Positions 45,149 to 54,689 of a DNA stretch of 64,000 nt are shown here, in pieces (position 1 is the first letter of the stretch; every line of letters begins with the position of its first letter). The notes below the pieces were generated by a model. The model did not search any database, was not told the origin of the DNA, and worked only from the letters and a program-made list of their open reading frames with translations. The DNA lies in contig OY979730.1 in the NCBI GenBank assembly GCA_963855995.1, positions 1,488,501 through 1,552,500 on the forward strand. Reading direction: 5' to 3'. The DNA is from Muricea muricata (Eukaryota > Cnidaria > Anthozoa > Malacalcyonacea > Plexauridae). A program made the translations under genes and the position numbers.

Positions 45149-46432
45149 ATATGAAGTACGCCAAAAATTTTTGAACAGTGTGGTTTGGTTGAATGTTGTT
45201 GCTAAGTTTAAAATTTAAGTTGCTGAATCAAATGGTCAGGCATTCTTAATATTTATTACCATCAAAATTGGAAAAATAACTGACTTGTAATTGAACTCGA
45301 ATTTAATACCGTGCCATGCTTCCATTATATATCAGAACAAATTTTGTATAATGTATATTAATATTGTAACAAATATTTTTATGTTTCTTACTCGTGCTCA
45401 GGCCACAGGATGGCAAAAACCAATATGGCGGCCAATGTGCAATTCCTATATCCATCCGCTTCTTCTAACTCAAACTTGAACGATCGTTTAGGCTTTGGTA
45501 GGTTATTTTTCTTTCGTTTTAAAAATACTATTTGGTAAATTTGTTTGCGTTTTGGATATTGATCCATGTTTTTGTAAAAATATTATGTTTTACACTGTAT
45601 AATATTTGGATATTCGATTGTTGCTCCAGAGCAACATCATGCAGTAAGAGTTCTTGTCTAGGCAATATGCAAAATTCGATGGGGTAGTTGAATACGCCCA
45701 AAAATTTTAACTGCGCGAGTTTGTTCTAAAATTTCATTGTTGGTAATGCCATTTTATGAATTTTTCAACTTCCCCCCCCCCACATTTATTTGTATTTTGT
45801 ATCATAAAATGGTAGAAATATGGCTTATAGTATACCAACAACCATGGCTGTCAAATGTTGGGATCCTAGGTAGCGGCACTACCTGCCAGTGCCTGAAGCT
45901 AACTGAGGTCCTTGGTTGCAACTAACAAGTGTTGTGTGGTTTGACTAATTCAAGCAAAGTGGGCAAGTTTGAACCACACACAGCTAACTTCAATTTTTTC
46001 GGCTACCTGCTATATATGTATGTATGTATAAATTTGTGCTTTGTTAACGGCAAAAACTGTTTCAAGGATTTCCATTCAAAGTAGACTGTGAAATGAAATG
46101 AACTTGTCTCTACATGCAGACATGGTAGTAAATTCCTTCTAAAGAACTTTAGGTCTTAATTACGAATATCCCACTTGAGGTGTAAATTGATATGTAAAGA
46201 TAATAATCGTTTAACCGTTTGTACATAATTTAAAAGTTCGTTACTCTATAGATCATATAACATAGGCTATTTGTCTGAAGAGTGCTATACTAAGTGTAGT
46301 ACGAAACTAAATAGTATATAATGAATATGCCTTACACAACTTGCTAAGTCTTTGTGTCTTATTTGTTGATTATGCTCTGGAAATCCATTGAGCACTTTAT
46401 AATTGGTTTTTATAACCCAACACAAATTATTG
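45149..46432. other. Non-coding stretch right of fold-back element
   Basis: Only fragments seen: atggcggccaatgtgcaattcc near 45425, inverted relative to 41140-41170, and gttgctccagagcaacatcatgc at about 45623-45645, the inverted partner of the 40913 terminus. No gene recognised. Confidence 0.5.
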
Positions 46433-46620
<188 letters not shown>

Positions 46621-46714
46621 TTTATATATATGTATATACTTTTATTTTAGATCATATGACAGTGCTTTATACTCAATTATTTCATCTTTTTTGTTCCATA
46701 CAAATTTTACCTTA

Positions 46715-46897
46715 CTGCATTTACCCTTACCCTTACTGCATGTTGTTGCTCTGGAGCAACAATGCGAAAATTGGCCAAAAGAAAGCGAAAAATTTTTTTT
46801 CGATTTTTTAGAAAATACACCCCTAATACATTCATAATCAATAGTAAAATATTTTTTCACAGAAGAATTCAAAATTCATGCAGGAAAGGGTTAAAGC
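46715..46897. mobile_element. Short MITE, CCCTTTCCTGCAT family
   Basis: Left acccttactgcatgttgttg ctctggagcaacaat and right ttcatgcaggaaagggttaa are inverted ends of the family also seen at 40913 and 45630. About 180 bp, non-coding. Confidence 0.6.
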
Positions 46898-47067
46898 AAG
46901 AACGTCGTTTTGCAATATATCTTCAAGATAGAGAAGCAATCCTGCCTTCATTTCAAGGTAATATGCTTTATTGTCTATCTGTGGTTGTGAAAGAGTGTCT
47001 ACATCTCTGTTATAAACGAGTTTTGCAGGCAATCAGACTGAATTTAGCGAAATATTTGAACATATAA

Positions 47068-47498
47068 GGCCTATGGAATTAAGGTTACTGTTTACCGTCA
47101 GCCGCCCGCGTGTGTTTTTGATATCCGCGTGAAATTTTCATTATTTGAATTTTTTTTTATTTATTTTTTTTAGCTAAAGCTAAATATTTTAGGTAATATT
47201 TCAGGTAAACACAACATAACTTACTCAATATCAAACAAAGATATATTTCCGGAATGTTCCAGGATACAATTATTCAAAACAAGACGCGTCAAAATACTTT
47301 CTTGTTGCGGATTACCAACGTTTTGTTTGTTTAAATTAAAACAGCGAGAATCCAATCGCGAAAACATTCAATGTGTGACGTCATTGAACCTAGATGCCAT
47401 CACATTTTCTACATTTGCAATAATGAATAATGAAAATTTTCCGCGTCAACTTCCCAAAGTTAAAGTGACAGTAAACAGTAACCTTAATTCCATAGGCC
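47068..47498. mobile_element. MITE with ~28-bp terminal inverted repeats
   Basis: ggcctatggaattaaggtta ctgttta at the left is an exact inverted complement of taaacagtaaccttaattcc ataggcc at the right. About 430 bp. Confidence 0.85.
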
Positions 47499-47696
47499 TA
47501 AAGTTTGTATTTTGCACTTGTGAAGCCTTGGTCTTTTAGTCATTGCTGTGGTCGATTTTTTCTAATGTTTTCATAGGAAAACTAATAAGTTATGCCAAAA
47601 ATTGCGGGAACCACTGAGTATTTTTACAAGATACAAAACAACGGTGACCCTTTCGACTATATTTTGGTCATCAGGAATGATGCTATTTGCATAACA

Positions 47697-47964
47697 GTGA
47701 TACCATAGATATTAGAAAAAGGGATGAATTGGCAACTCTTTCGTTATCTATATTTTATCTTCAGTTGAGCACACCGGAAGCAAACATTGCCCAACTTGTA
47801 TGGTAATTATGCTCATGAACTCAATTTCGTTTATGCGCATAATTACCATAGCGAGTTGTGCAATGTTTGTTTCCGGTTTATTCAAAATAACTGAACCGAA
47901 GATTGTGTATAGTATTGAATAGCCTTGCCAATCCATTCCCCTTTCCAATATCTATGGTGATACT
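47697..47964. mobile_element. MITE with ~40-bp terminal inverted repeats
   Basis: Left end accatagatattagaaaaag ggatgaattggcaa is inverted to right end ttgccaatccattccccttt ccaatatctatggt; inner blocks tgcccaacttgtatggtaat / attaccatagcgagttgtgc also pair. The minus-strand open frame inside it is not a gene. Confidence 0.85.
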
Positions 47965-48056
47965 TACATAGTGAAGATTTATGGGGTGCTGTTCGTTCAT
48001 TTATTATTTAACACAAAAAAGCTTGCCTGATTCAATGATTTATCAAACAATCCAAA

Positions 48057-48262
48057 TTAGTGGATTATTTAATAAAGAATCCAATTTGGCACGTCGATTA
48101 TTTGTTAAATAATCCATTTCCAAGATGGATTATTTGTTATATAATCCATTTTCAAAGTAGATTATTTGTTATATAATCCATTTCCAAAATGGATTGTTTG
48201 TTATATAGTCTGTTTACAAATTCAATTGTTTGTTAAATAATCCATTTTCAAAATGGACTGTT
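48057..48262. repeat. Tandem array of ~32-bp palindromic units
   Basis: About six copies of a unit like tggattatttgttatataatcca followed by tttccaaa; each unit is itself a near-perfect hairpin (tggatta ... taatcca). Confidence 0.85.
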
Positions 48263-49475
48263 TAAGAGGCATACTTCATGTCTCGACAACTATTGAGTTT
48301 CTATTTTCCTGCCAAAAAGGGAAGGTTCAAATCAAAGATGGTGGCAGGGAGAATAAATAGTGTCTGCGATCCATTAAGGATTCAAAGGATGACTGACCAT
48401 GACATCGACCAGGGAGACCAACACACTGACCAGGTAGACCAAGACACCGATCTGGTAAGTCAATGTTGTGATCAATATGTGTGAACATTGTGTAGCTGCA
48501 GTCTAAGAATATAGCCAAGCACCAAGACCATCATTATACTTGTACAGCTTACACAGATCAACTGGTCTTGACATTTGTGATGCTAAATATTTAATATCTC
48601 AGAAATATCATGACAACGTACATTATGAAACTAAGTTCCACAGTTCACAGATTACATGTCTACTACAATATCCACATAATGAAGTGTTTCATTAATTTTC
48701 GGCGGAATCACGTCGCATTTAGCTATAAGACTTCCTGGGAGGAAATTTCAACCAATCCAGACCCGTCCTGACCCTAAGCGAACAATAACTTTGACATTAA
48801 TTGCGGTCGTTTTGCCAAGGAGTCGTTTCTCACACTGTCAGTCCACAAACATGTATACCCCAGTGGTATAGCTACATAAAAACCATGACCAAGTAAAAAA
48901 CAAATTCCGAAAAAAGACATCTTGAGAATGCAAGATATGCTTCAAAACAAGACGCGGGTTGAAACTGTAAATTTTCGACTTTATTTCAAAGTCATCATCA
49001 GACAGAGCTACATATTAGGTGAAAAATGTAAAGTTCTCTATTCCAGAGTCCTTAAAATGACAAAATATTACTGCTCGGAGTTTGTTTCTAACTCTATGTT
49101 CTAAGAAGAGTGCATACTAGCCATAATCTATGTAGGTTTGGATATTATTTAATTTTCAAAATACAAGAACATCAGTAACAAAGTACTGGTCTATTTGTTG
49201 AATAATATGCGTGTCCATTTCCTGGAGTTCATTCACTGGTGTTAAGCGCATTGTTTATATTGTCCTCTGTCTGCCATGTTCTAGGGGTTTTTTTCGATTG
49301 TTGTTTGAGTACAATGCGTGGTTGTTGTCAAATTGTAATCTTGAAAAATTCTTTTTAGCAAGTTTGTCTAAAAAATGTGCATGTAACCCCTTATAATTAA
49401 AAATTCAATTCCCAAGGGATTTAGGGATTGAATAAAAAAATACCTACCCGACCAGTTCTCCAAGTGCTACTCTCA
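48263..49475. other. No recognised feature
   Basis: Contains a small ORF (48278-48484) ending near a gtaagt, but its Asp/Gln-rich stretch comes from a short gaccag-type repeat at 48399-48450 and no family resemblance is seen. Confidence 0.45.
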
Positions 49476-49483
49476 ACCACACA

Positions 49484-49628
49484 CAGGGTTGCCAGATCAC
49501 TGCATTTTTGAGGCCAAATCGTCATTAGTGTAGTCAAGTAAACAAAGAAAACAAAAGCCAAGTACAAAGAAAAACAAAGAGCATTGTTGAAGATTTGGCC
49601 TCAAAAATGCAGTGATCTGGCAACCCTG
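49484..49628. mobile_element. 145-bp hAT-type MITE with perfect 8-bp target duplication
   Basis: Termini cagggttgccagatcactgc / gcagtgatctggcaaccctg are exact inverted complements (CAGGG start typical of hAT), arms continue through atttttgaggccaaatc. Flanked by accacaca at 49476-49483 and 49629-49636. Confidence 0.93.
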
Positions 49629-49639
49629 ACCACACAGTA

Positions 49640-49815
49640 TCGCGGATGGACAATGGGGCCACTCACCAGTGCAACACGGTGCATAATGGATGCAGTTTAC
49701 CTTTTGAGCGTTCTTATTGGCCAGAAAGTGCAATTGAATGGCTGGCGTAAAGTAATGAGATGCGTATGCGATACGCGTGAACACACAAACTTCAATTGAG
49801 TGATCCCACTGTTAT
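49640..49815. mobile_element. Diverged GGGCCACT-family MITE
   Basis: gggccactcaccagtgcaac at the left and gagtgatcccactgtt at the right, with interior ttggccagaaagtgcaattg as in the copy at 41202-41560. Confidence 0.6.
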
Positions 49816-50103
49816 TTCTCCCTTACTGTGCTTTCACCTAAGTAGAAGTACTTACACATGTAATGTAGTACAAGTACTTCTATCTATTTACAGTAGAACT
49901 AACCTTCGAGAGAACTAACCGTCCTAATTCCATTCGTTACCCCCACTAAAAGAAAATTAATGGTTGTAACGTCGTCATTTTAAATGTAATTTATTTGGAT
50001 AGTTCGGTTCAATCGTGAACAGAATGAGTTCGAGTGTAAAACATCAAAGGTTGTATATAAAGCAAGTTTATACTTAAATCTATTTGCGAAATATACAAAA
50101 CTT

Positions 50104-50360
50104 AAAGAGGGTTTACAGTCCGTAATGTAAACAAACGTTTTATTTACATTTTGAAATTCTATATTCGTAAAATATGACTTACTAAATGAATATCTGACAC
50201 TTTTCTGGTTTGCTATGCGTATACATGAATGTAAACCAGAGTTTCAATTCAAAAAGAGTTCGAAAAATGTGAAATTTGGACAATGTTTATATTTGGTGGC
50301 CCACCTTTGTTATGAGCAGAACCGATGCGCAGAACGGACTGTAACCCCTCTTTAAATCGC
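50104..50360. mobile_element. MITE with ~20-bp terminal inverted repeats
   Basis: ttaaagagggtttacagtcc g at the left against cggactgtaacccctctttaa at the right. About 255 bp, non-coding. Confidence 0.75.
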
Positions 50361-51214
50361 ATTTTTTAGTTAATAGTAATGACAATAATAATAACAGACC
50401 AATTTGGTTGATATTGAGACTTACTCTTAGCTGGTTTTGTTAGAAGTGACGATAGATTTTGGTTTTAGCACACTTTCAAAAATTTCTTTGAAAAGTGCGC
50501 CTAACCCCATGCAACTTGCACACGGTGCACACCGTCGCAGTCTATATACGTTTAGCTAATTAGTACTTTTAGCCAAAAAAAAACAAAACAAAGATGAATT
50601 ACGTTAGTAGGTATGCGCGTCTTCTGTTTGGCGAGGGAAGTAATTAGTATGCAAGATGGTATTGGCGCCGGAAGTAACGAGTACGTCATGCGCTGACGTC
50701 ATGATAACGTTACCAGTAATGTTACCTGTAATGTTACCGGTAACGTTACCAGTAATGTTACCAGTTACGTTGCCAGTAACGTTACCGGTAACGTTACCGA
50801 TCACACTCAATCATACGTTTACATGGAGCGTGTCAGCGTCCTACTTGCACCACAAGACGTCTATCCCGGGGGAAAGAATACCCCTATTTGGATTGCTCTC
50901 CAGATCAGCCAAAAGTCACGAGGAGCGCCATTTTTGTCTGTATTGTAGAGAATCAAATATTTACCATGGAAACACCGTGTTGCGGACACACAAGTCATTG
51001 CCGTTGTTTTTAAAAATGGGTAGTCGTGTAGTCCATAGGAAAATACGCAATTGCTGATTCAGATGCTAGTATTCAAAATGGCGGCGCGCGCTAATAAATA
51101 TTCAAAATGGCGGCTAACGTCAGCATGATAACGTTATGGCTTATGGGGATGACGTTATGCCTAATATGGTTGGGTAAACAAATAAAAGAGAACAATGTTT
51201 TCACATATTTATTA

Positions 51215-51714
51215 AAGTGCCTATGAAACGAAATTTTCTCCGACAATTTTCTTATTGCATTGGAAAGATCAGTTAAAATCACTGTATAACTTCTTTGATA
51301 GAATTTTTGTAAATGCCTTACTTTTCGAGATATTTAATTTTATTTGATTTGAAAATTACACAACCAGTGACGTCATACTGCATAATGAGCGACTGTTAGA
51401 TTGCATATTTTGTAGCATATAATAGTGGAAAATAACTAAAACTACACTTACATGTGTGTAGGCTATGTTTAACATCCAGACCTGGTATTTAGGTGTTATA
51501 TCTTGAGTACTTTTTAAATTAATTCAGCTTTTTTGAAAAGTGATTATGCAGTATGACGTCACTGGTTGTGTCATTTTCAAATCCAATAAAATTGAATATC
51601 TCGAAAACTAAGGCGGTTACAAAAATTCTATCAAAGAAGTTATACAGTGATTTTAACTGATCTTTCCAAGGCAATAAGAGAATTGTCGGAGAAAATTTCG
51701 TTTCATAGGCACTT
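51215..51714. mobile_element. 500-bp MITE with TA target duplication inside left arm
   Basis: aagtgcctatgaaacgaaat / atttcgtttcataggcactt ends flanked by TA on each side (51213-51214, 51715-51716); arms of about 170 bases pair (acaaccagtgacgtcatact / agtatgacgtcactggttgt). The right arm of the surrounding palindrome shows the empty site (cacatatttaataagatatag), proving the insertion. TA duplication points to a Tc1/mariner-type element. Confidence 0.9.
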
Positions 51715-51742
51715 TAAGATATAGCTTTCTCATTACGAGCAT

Positions 51743-52006
51743 TTATTTAGGGCAATAGTTTATCTTTAGCTCTATAGTGTTTTCCATGGTTTCTTTGACA
51801 ATAGATTGGACGGTAGGCTCATCGCTGGGTAAATTCACCCATTTGGTGTGACCTGTAGATCGGTGCTTTAATTTCACAGGCCAATAATTTTCGTCGTTGA
51901 TTAACACACCTCCACGGACAGGCTGATGGTTTTCGTTGCGCGATGTGTTGTACATTTCAATGATAACGTATCCTTCGGGAATCTTATGGACCTCTGGTGC
52001 TCCCAA
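51743..52006 (-). CDS. Small open frame of unknown function in palindrome core (no ATG start)
   Basis: About 87 codons on the minus strand, preceded by a stop 15 bases upstream and without an in-frame ATG at its start (first codon of the open stretch is TTT, a TTG follows). Composition is protein-like: GAPEVHKIPEGYVIIEMYN, NDENYWPVKLKHRSTGHTKW, VNLPSDEP. The last codons (ELKINYCPK, stop) lie in the palindrome arm and recur in slightly changed form on the + strand at 52373-52398. Family not recognised; could be a captured or viral/Polinton-type fragment. Likely not expressed as it stands. Confidence 0.4.
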   Translation of the reverse strand: MGAPEVHKIPEGYVIIEMYNTSRNENHQPVRGGVLINDENYWPVKLKHRSTGHTKWVNLPSDEPTVQSIVKETMENTIELKINYCPK

Positions 52007-52218
52007 GGTGTATTTTTGAAATCAACGACGCGGCGTCTAAGGTCCAGGATCAGTACGACGACATCTTGCAAGCTCTTCTCATGGAGGGTCATGACGAAAG
52101 CAAAGCGAAAAAGGAAGCCTTTGCACAAATTCTACCTGTTTTTCAAAAGGAATTGGGCGATGTCTACATGGATAACTTGGCATGGATGAAAGCGTTGAAA
52201 AAAGATCCCATCCACTAA
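51997..52218 (+). CDS. Small open frame of unknown function in palindrome core (no ATG start)
   Basis: Open from 51997 (GTG) to TAA 52216-52218. Protein-like, charged and helical: ASKVQDQYDDILQALLMEG, DESKAKKEAFAQILPVFQKE, LGDVYMDNLAWMKALKKDP. Only seven bases and an ATG separate it from the next frame, a spacing more like viral or Polinton gene arrays than animal genes. An internal ATG at 52081 could start a shorter product. Family not recognised. Confidence 0.4.
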   Translation: MLPRCIFEINDAASKVQDQYDDILQALLMEGHDESKAKKEAFAQILPVFQKELGDVYMDNLAWMKALKKDPIH

Positions 52219-52224
52219 AAGATC

Positions 52225-52356
52225 ATGGCGACCCGAGATGATTATGTGAACAACAATATGTTTGATCCGGATGAAGCTATAGCAGCGGCCGTAAAGAAGA
52301 TAAAGTTTTTGCTGAAACGGCTTTTAGAAGGTCAAGGACGTTTTCCAGAACAATGA
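52225..52356 (+). CDS. 43-residue open frame of unknown function
   Basis: ATG 52225, stop TGA 52354-52356. MATRDDYVNNNMFDPDEAIA, then a basic helix VKKIKFLLKRLLEGQGRF. Directly follows the previous frame. The N-D-P-D pattern and basic C-terminus look like a real protein start, but I do not know the family. Confidence 0.35.
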   Translation: MATRDDYVNNNMFDPDEAIAAAVKKIKFLLKRLLEGQGRFPEQ

Positions 52357-53079
52357 ATCTAAACACGATAGAGCCAAAGATAAACTATTGCCCTAAGTAA
52401 ATGCTTGTAATGCGAAGGCTATATCTTATTAAATATGTGGAAACACTGTTCTCTTTTATATGTTTATTCAACCATATTAGGCATAACGTTATCCCCATAA
52501 GCCATAACGTTATCATGCTGACGTTAGCCGCCATCTTGAATATTTATTAGCGCGCGCCGCCATTTTGAAAACTAGCATCTGAATCAGCAATTGTGTATTT
52601 TTCTATGGACTACACGACTACCCATTTTTGAAAACAACGGCAATGACTTGTGTGTCCGCAACACGGCGTTTCCATGGTAAATATTTGATTCTCTACCATA
52701 CAGACAAAAATGGCGCTCCTCGTGACTTTTGGCTGATCTGGAGAGCAATCCAAATAGGGGTATTCTTTCCCCCGGGATAGACGTCTTGTGGTGCAAATAG
52801 GACCCCGACACGCTCCATGTTAACGTATGACTGAGTGTGATAGGTAACGTTACCGGTAACGGGACTGGTAACGTTACTGGTAACATTACTGGTAACGTTA
52901 CTGGTAACGTTACGCTGGTAACGTTACTGGTAACGTTACTGGTAACGTTATCATGACGTCAGTGTATTACGTACTCGTTTCTTCCGGCGCTAATACCGTC
53001 TTGCATACTAATTACTTCCCTCGCCAAACAGACGCGCATACCTACTTTCGTTATCTCTGGCTGCTTAAACCCACTTAGG

Positions 53080-53345
53080 CTGACATTAAAGGCCTATCTT
53101 AACTGGTCGGAAGTAGCTACAAAGGCAGGGTCAAATAAGAATGAGAATTATGCAAAGATGAAAAAGCAATCTAAAACGTGAACACAACTAATTTTTTTTT
53201 CGTTAAGACTCGTCTAAACTAGATCCATGCATGCATGAAAATCTGTAGGATTTATTTTTTCGCCATTTTTAATTCCCATGGGAGTACAACTTGCTTTGTT
53301 TTAATGGTAATGTTCTGTTCATGATGATATTTAATATGATAAGTA
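53080..53345 (-). repeat. Dispersed repeat, inverted partial copy of 60780-61220
   Basis: tcaaataagaatgagaattatgc, aaaaagcaatctaaaacgtg and ttttaattcccatgggag match in reverse the blocks at 60810-60960. Together with 50490-50600 (accccatgcaacttgcacac, acttttagc) it reads as one repeat copy split by the fold-back element at 50606-53046. Confidence 0.6.
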
Positions 53346-53715
53346 AAGCATGGTGCTTTCAGATTTGCTTGAGCAGCTGGGAGGTACCATGGAAGAAATT
53401 TCGTTTAAATAAAGTACGACAATTGCGGTAATATTTTAAAATTTGGACTTTATAGAATAACTAACAACTACATTAAGATTTCTACCCGGTTTGTCCTAAA
53501 GTCTTAAGTAGTCCTAAGTCCTGGCAGTGTTTTCTTATGTCACGTGTCTAACCGTATTACCCTATTTTCTACAGTAATTTTTTGTGGCGCGTGTAACCGT
53601 ATTACTATATTTTCTAAAGTGTTTTCTTATGGCACGCCTGTAACATATTGTTAAGTTTTGACAAAAAAAGGCCCTGGAGGGACCTAACTAGAGAGGACCT
53701 GATTAGGTATCCAGG
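53346..53715. other. No gene recognised; short tandem duplication of TTTTCTA...GTGTAACCGTATTAC
   Basis: The phrase accgtattaccctattttct acag recurs within 60 bases (53550-53625). 53640-53715 is related to the inner segment at 54590-54680 of the following palindrome. Confidence 0.5.
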
Positions 53716-53717
53716 GG

Positions 53718-53956
53718 CCGGTTGTATCAAAGGCGTTTAGCTTAAACGGTAGATAAGTAAAAAATATAAAACAATTTTGCATGTTGTATAAACAAACCAG
53801 CTAAAATTATTTGACCTGAGAAGAACAATTATACATAAAACTAAATCTTTATTCTATTAAACTCATAATTTTGGTTCCGTACTAGATGTAAAAGTGATTT
53901 TTAAATTTCACTTATCCACCGTTTAAGCTAAACACCTTTGATACAACCGTCCCCAG
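53718..53956. mobile_element. MITE with ~35-bp inverted repeats
   Basis: ggccggttgtatcaaaggcg tttagcttaaacggt / accgtttaagctaaacac ctttgatacaaccgtcc. The related uninterrupted sequence at 54661-54690 (tttccaggttcaattcctgg) lets the empty site be inferred, suggesting a CCAGG duplication. A second family member lies at 58257-58500. Confidence 0.8.
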
Positions 53957-54087
53957 GTTAATTCCTGAAACCAAATATATGTGCACTAAATGATATACAC
54001 TAACTATACTTATTATAGTTAGTAGACATCGGTAAGTATACTTAAATATAAACTAGTACTGGGCACTTGCAGTTATAACTAAACCCA

Positions 54088-54297
54088 CTAAAGGCCCTGT
54101 CACGCGATGCAATTTTCCTCGCAACTTGCAATGCAGTTCTACTCTTGGGAGATGTAAAATTGGCAAATACAAGTTTCCATCATAGTTTGCTAATGTATTT
54201 TTAACATACCAAACATTTGTCACAAATTTACATCTCTTAAGAGTAAAATTGCGTTGAAAGTTGCAAGTAATTGCAACGTGTGACAGGGCCTTAACCA
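54088..54297. mobile_element. MITE in left half of palindrome
   Basis: aaaggccctgtcacgcgatgc / cgtgtgacagggccttaa inverted ends; the right-half counterpart is 57425-57640. The open frame it creates (81 codons, present in both halves) is not a gene. Confidence 0.75.
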
Positions 54298-54672
54298 CCC
54301 CTCCATTCTTACCACAAAGTACTCAATTACAATAAAATTTTCGTGTAGTTTCCAATATTTTGTAATATTTCTCCTTATCTTTTGATCGTTGACTGGATGA
54401 TATGATCGAACTTGTTAGCTGCTGGCGTGATGTTCTATAAAGAGTGAATGCCAACCTGCAGGTTAAAACCATAATGAAACGAGACCAACGGAAGCCACAA
54501 ACGTTAGAGTGCAGGTAAGTTTGTCAATTTTATTTTGCCGTTTCCATATTCTTTGTCGGTTCAGCTTTCATACACAATTACATACATGTTAGATGCCTGT
54601 AACCTTATCACTAAGTTTTAACAAAAAGAAGGCCCTGGAAGGTACCTAATTAGAGTGGACCTAATTAGGTTT

Positions 54673-54689
54673 CCAGGTTCAATTCCTGG
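54673..54689 (+). other. tRNA-like T-arm / Pol III box B sequence
   Basis: ccagg-ttcaatt-cctgg forms a 5-bp stem with a 7-base loop and matches the box B consensus (ggttcaattcc). No complete tRNA fold was found upstream. The mirror copy is at 57035-57051. Confidence 0.5.

Larger units (their letters stand above)
50606..53046. mobile_element. 2.4-kb fold-back (palindromic) element with coding-like core
   Basis: Arms begin agtaggtatgcgcgtct ... and end the inverse agacgcgcatacctact. The left arm runs 50606 to about 51790 (interrupted by a MITE at 51215-51714), the right arm about 52365-53046; both contain gtaacgttac repeats (50702-50810 / 52845-52950) and the block gttgcggacacacaagtcat. The spacer (about 51790-52365) carries three small divergent open frames. 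Flanks tacgtt / ttcgtt are similar but not identical. The element appears to have landed in another dispersed repeat. Confidence 0.85.
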
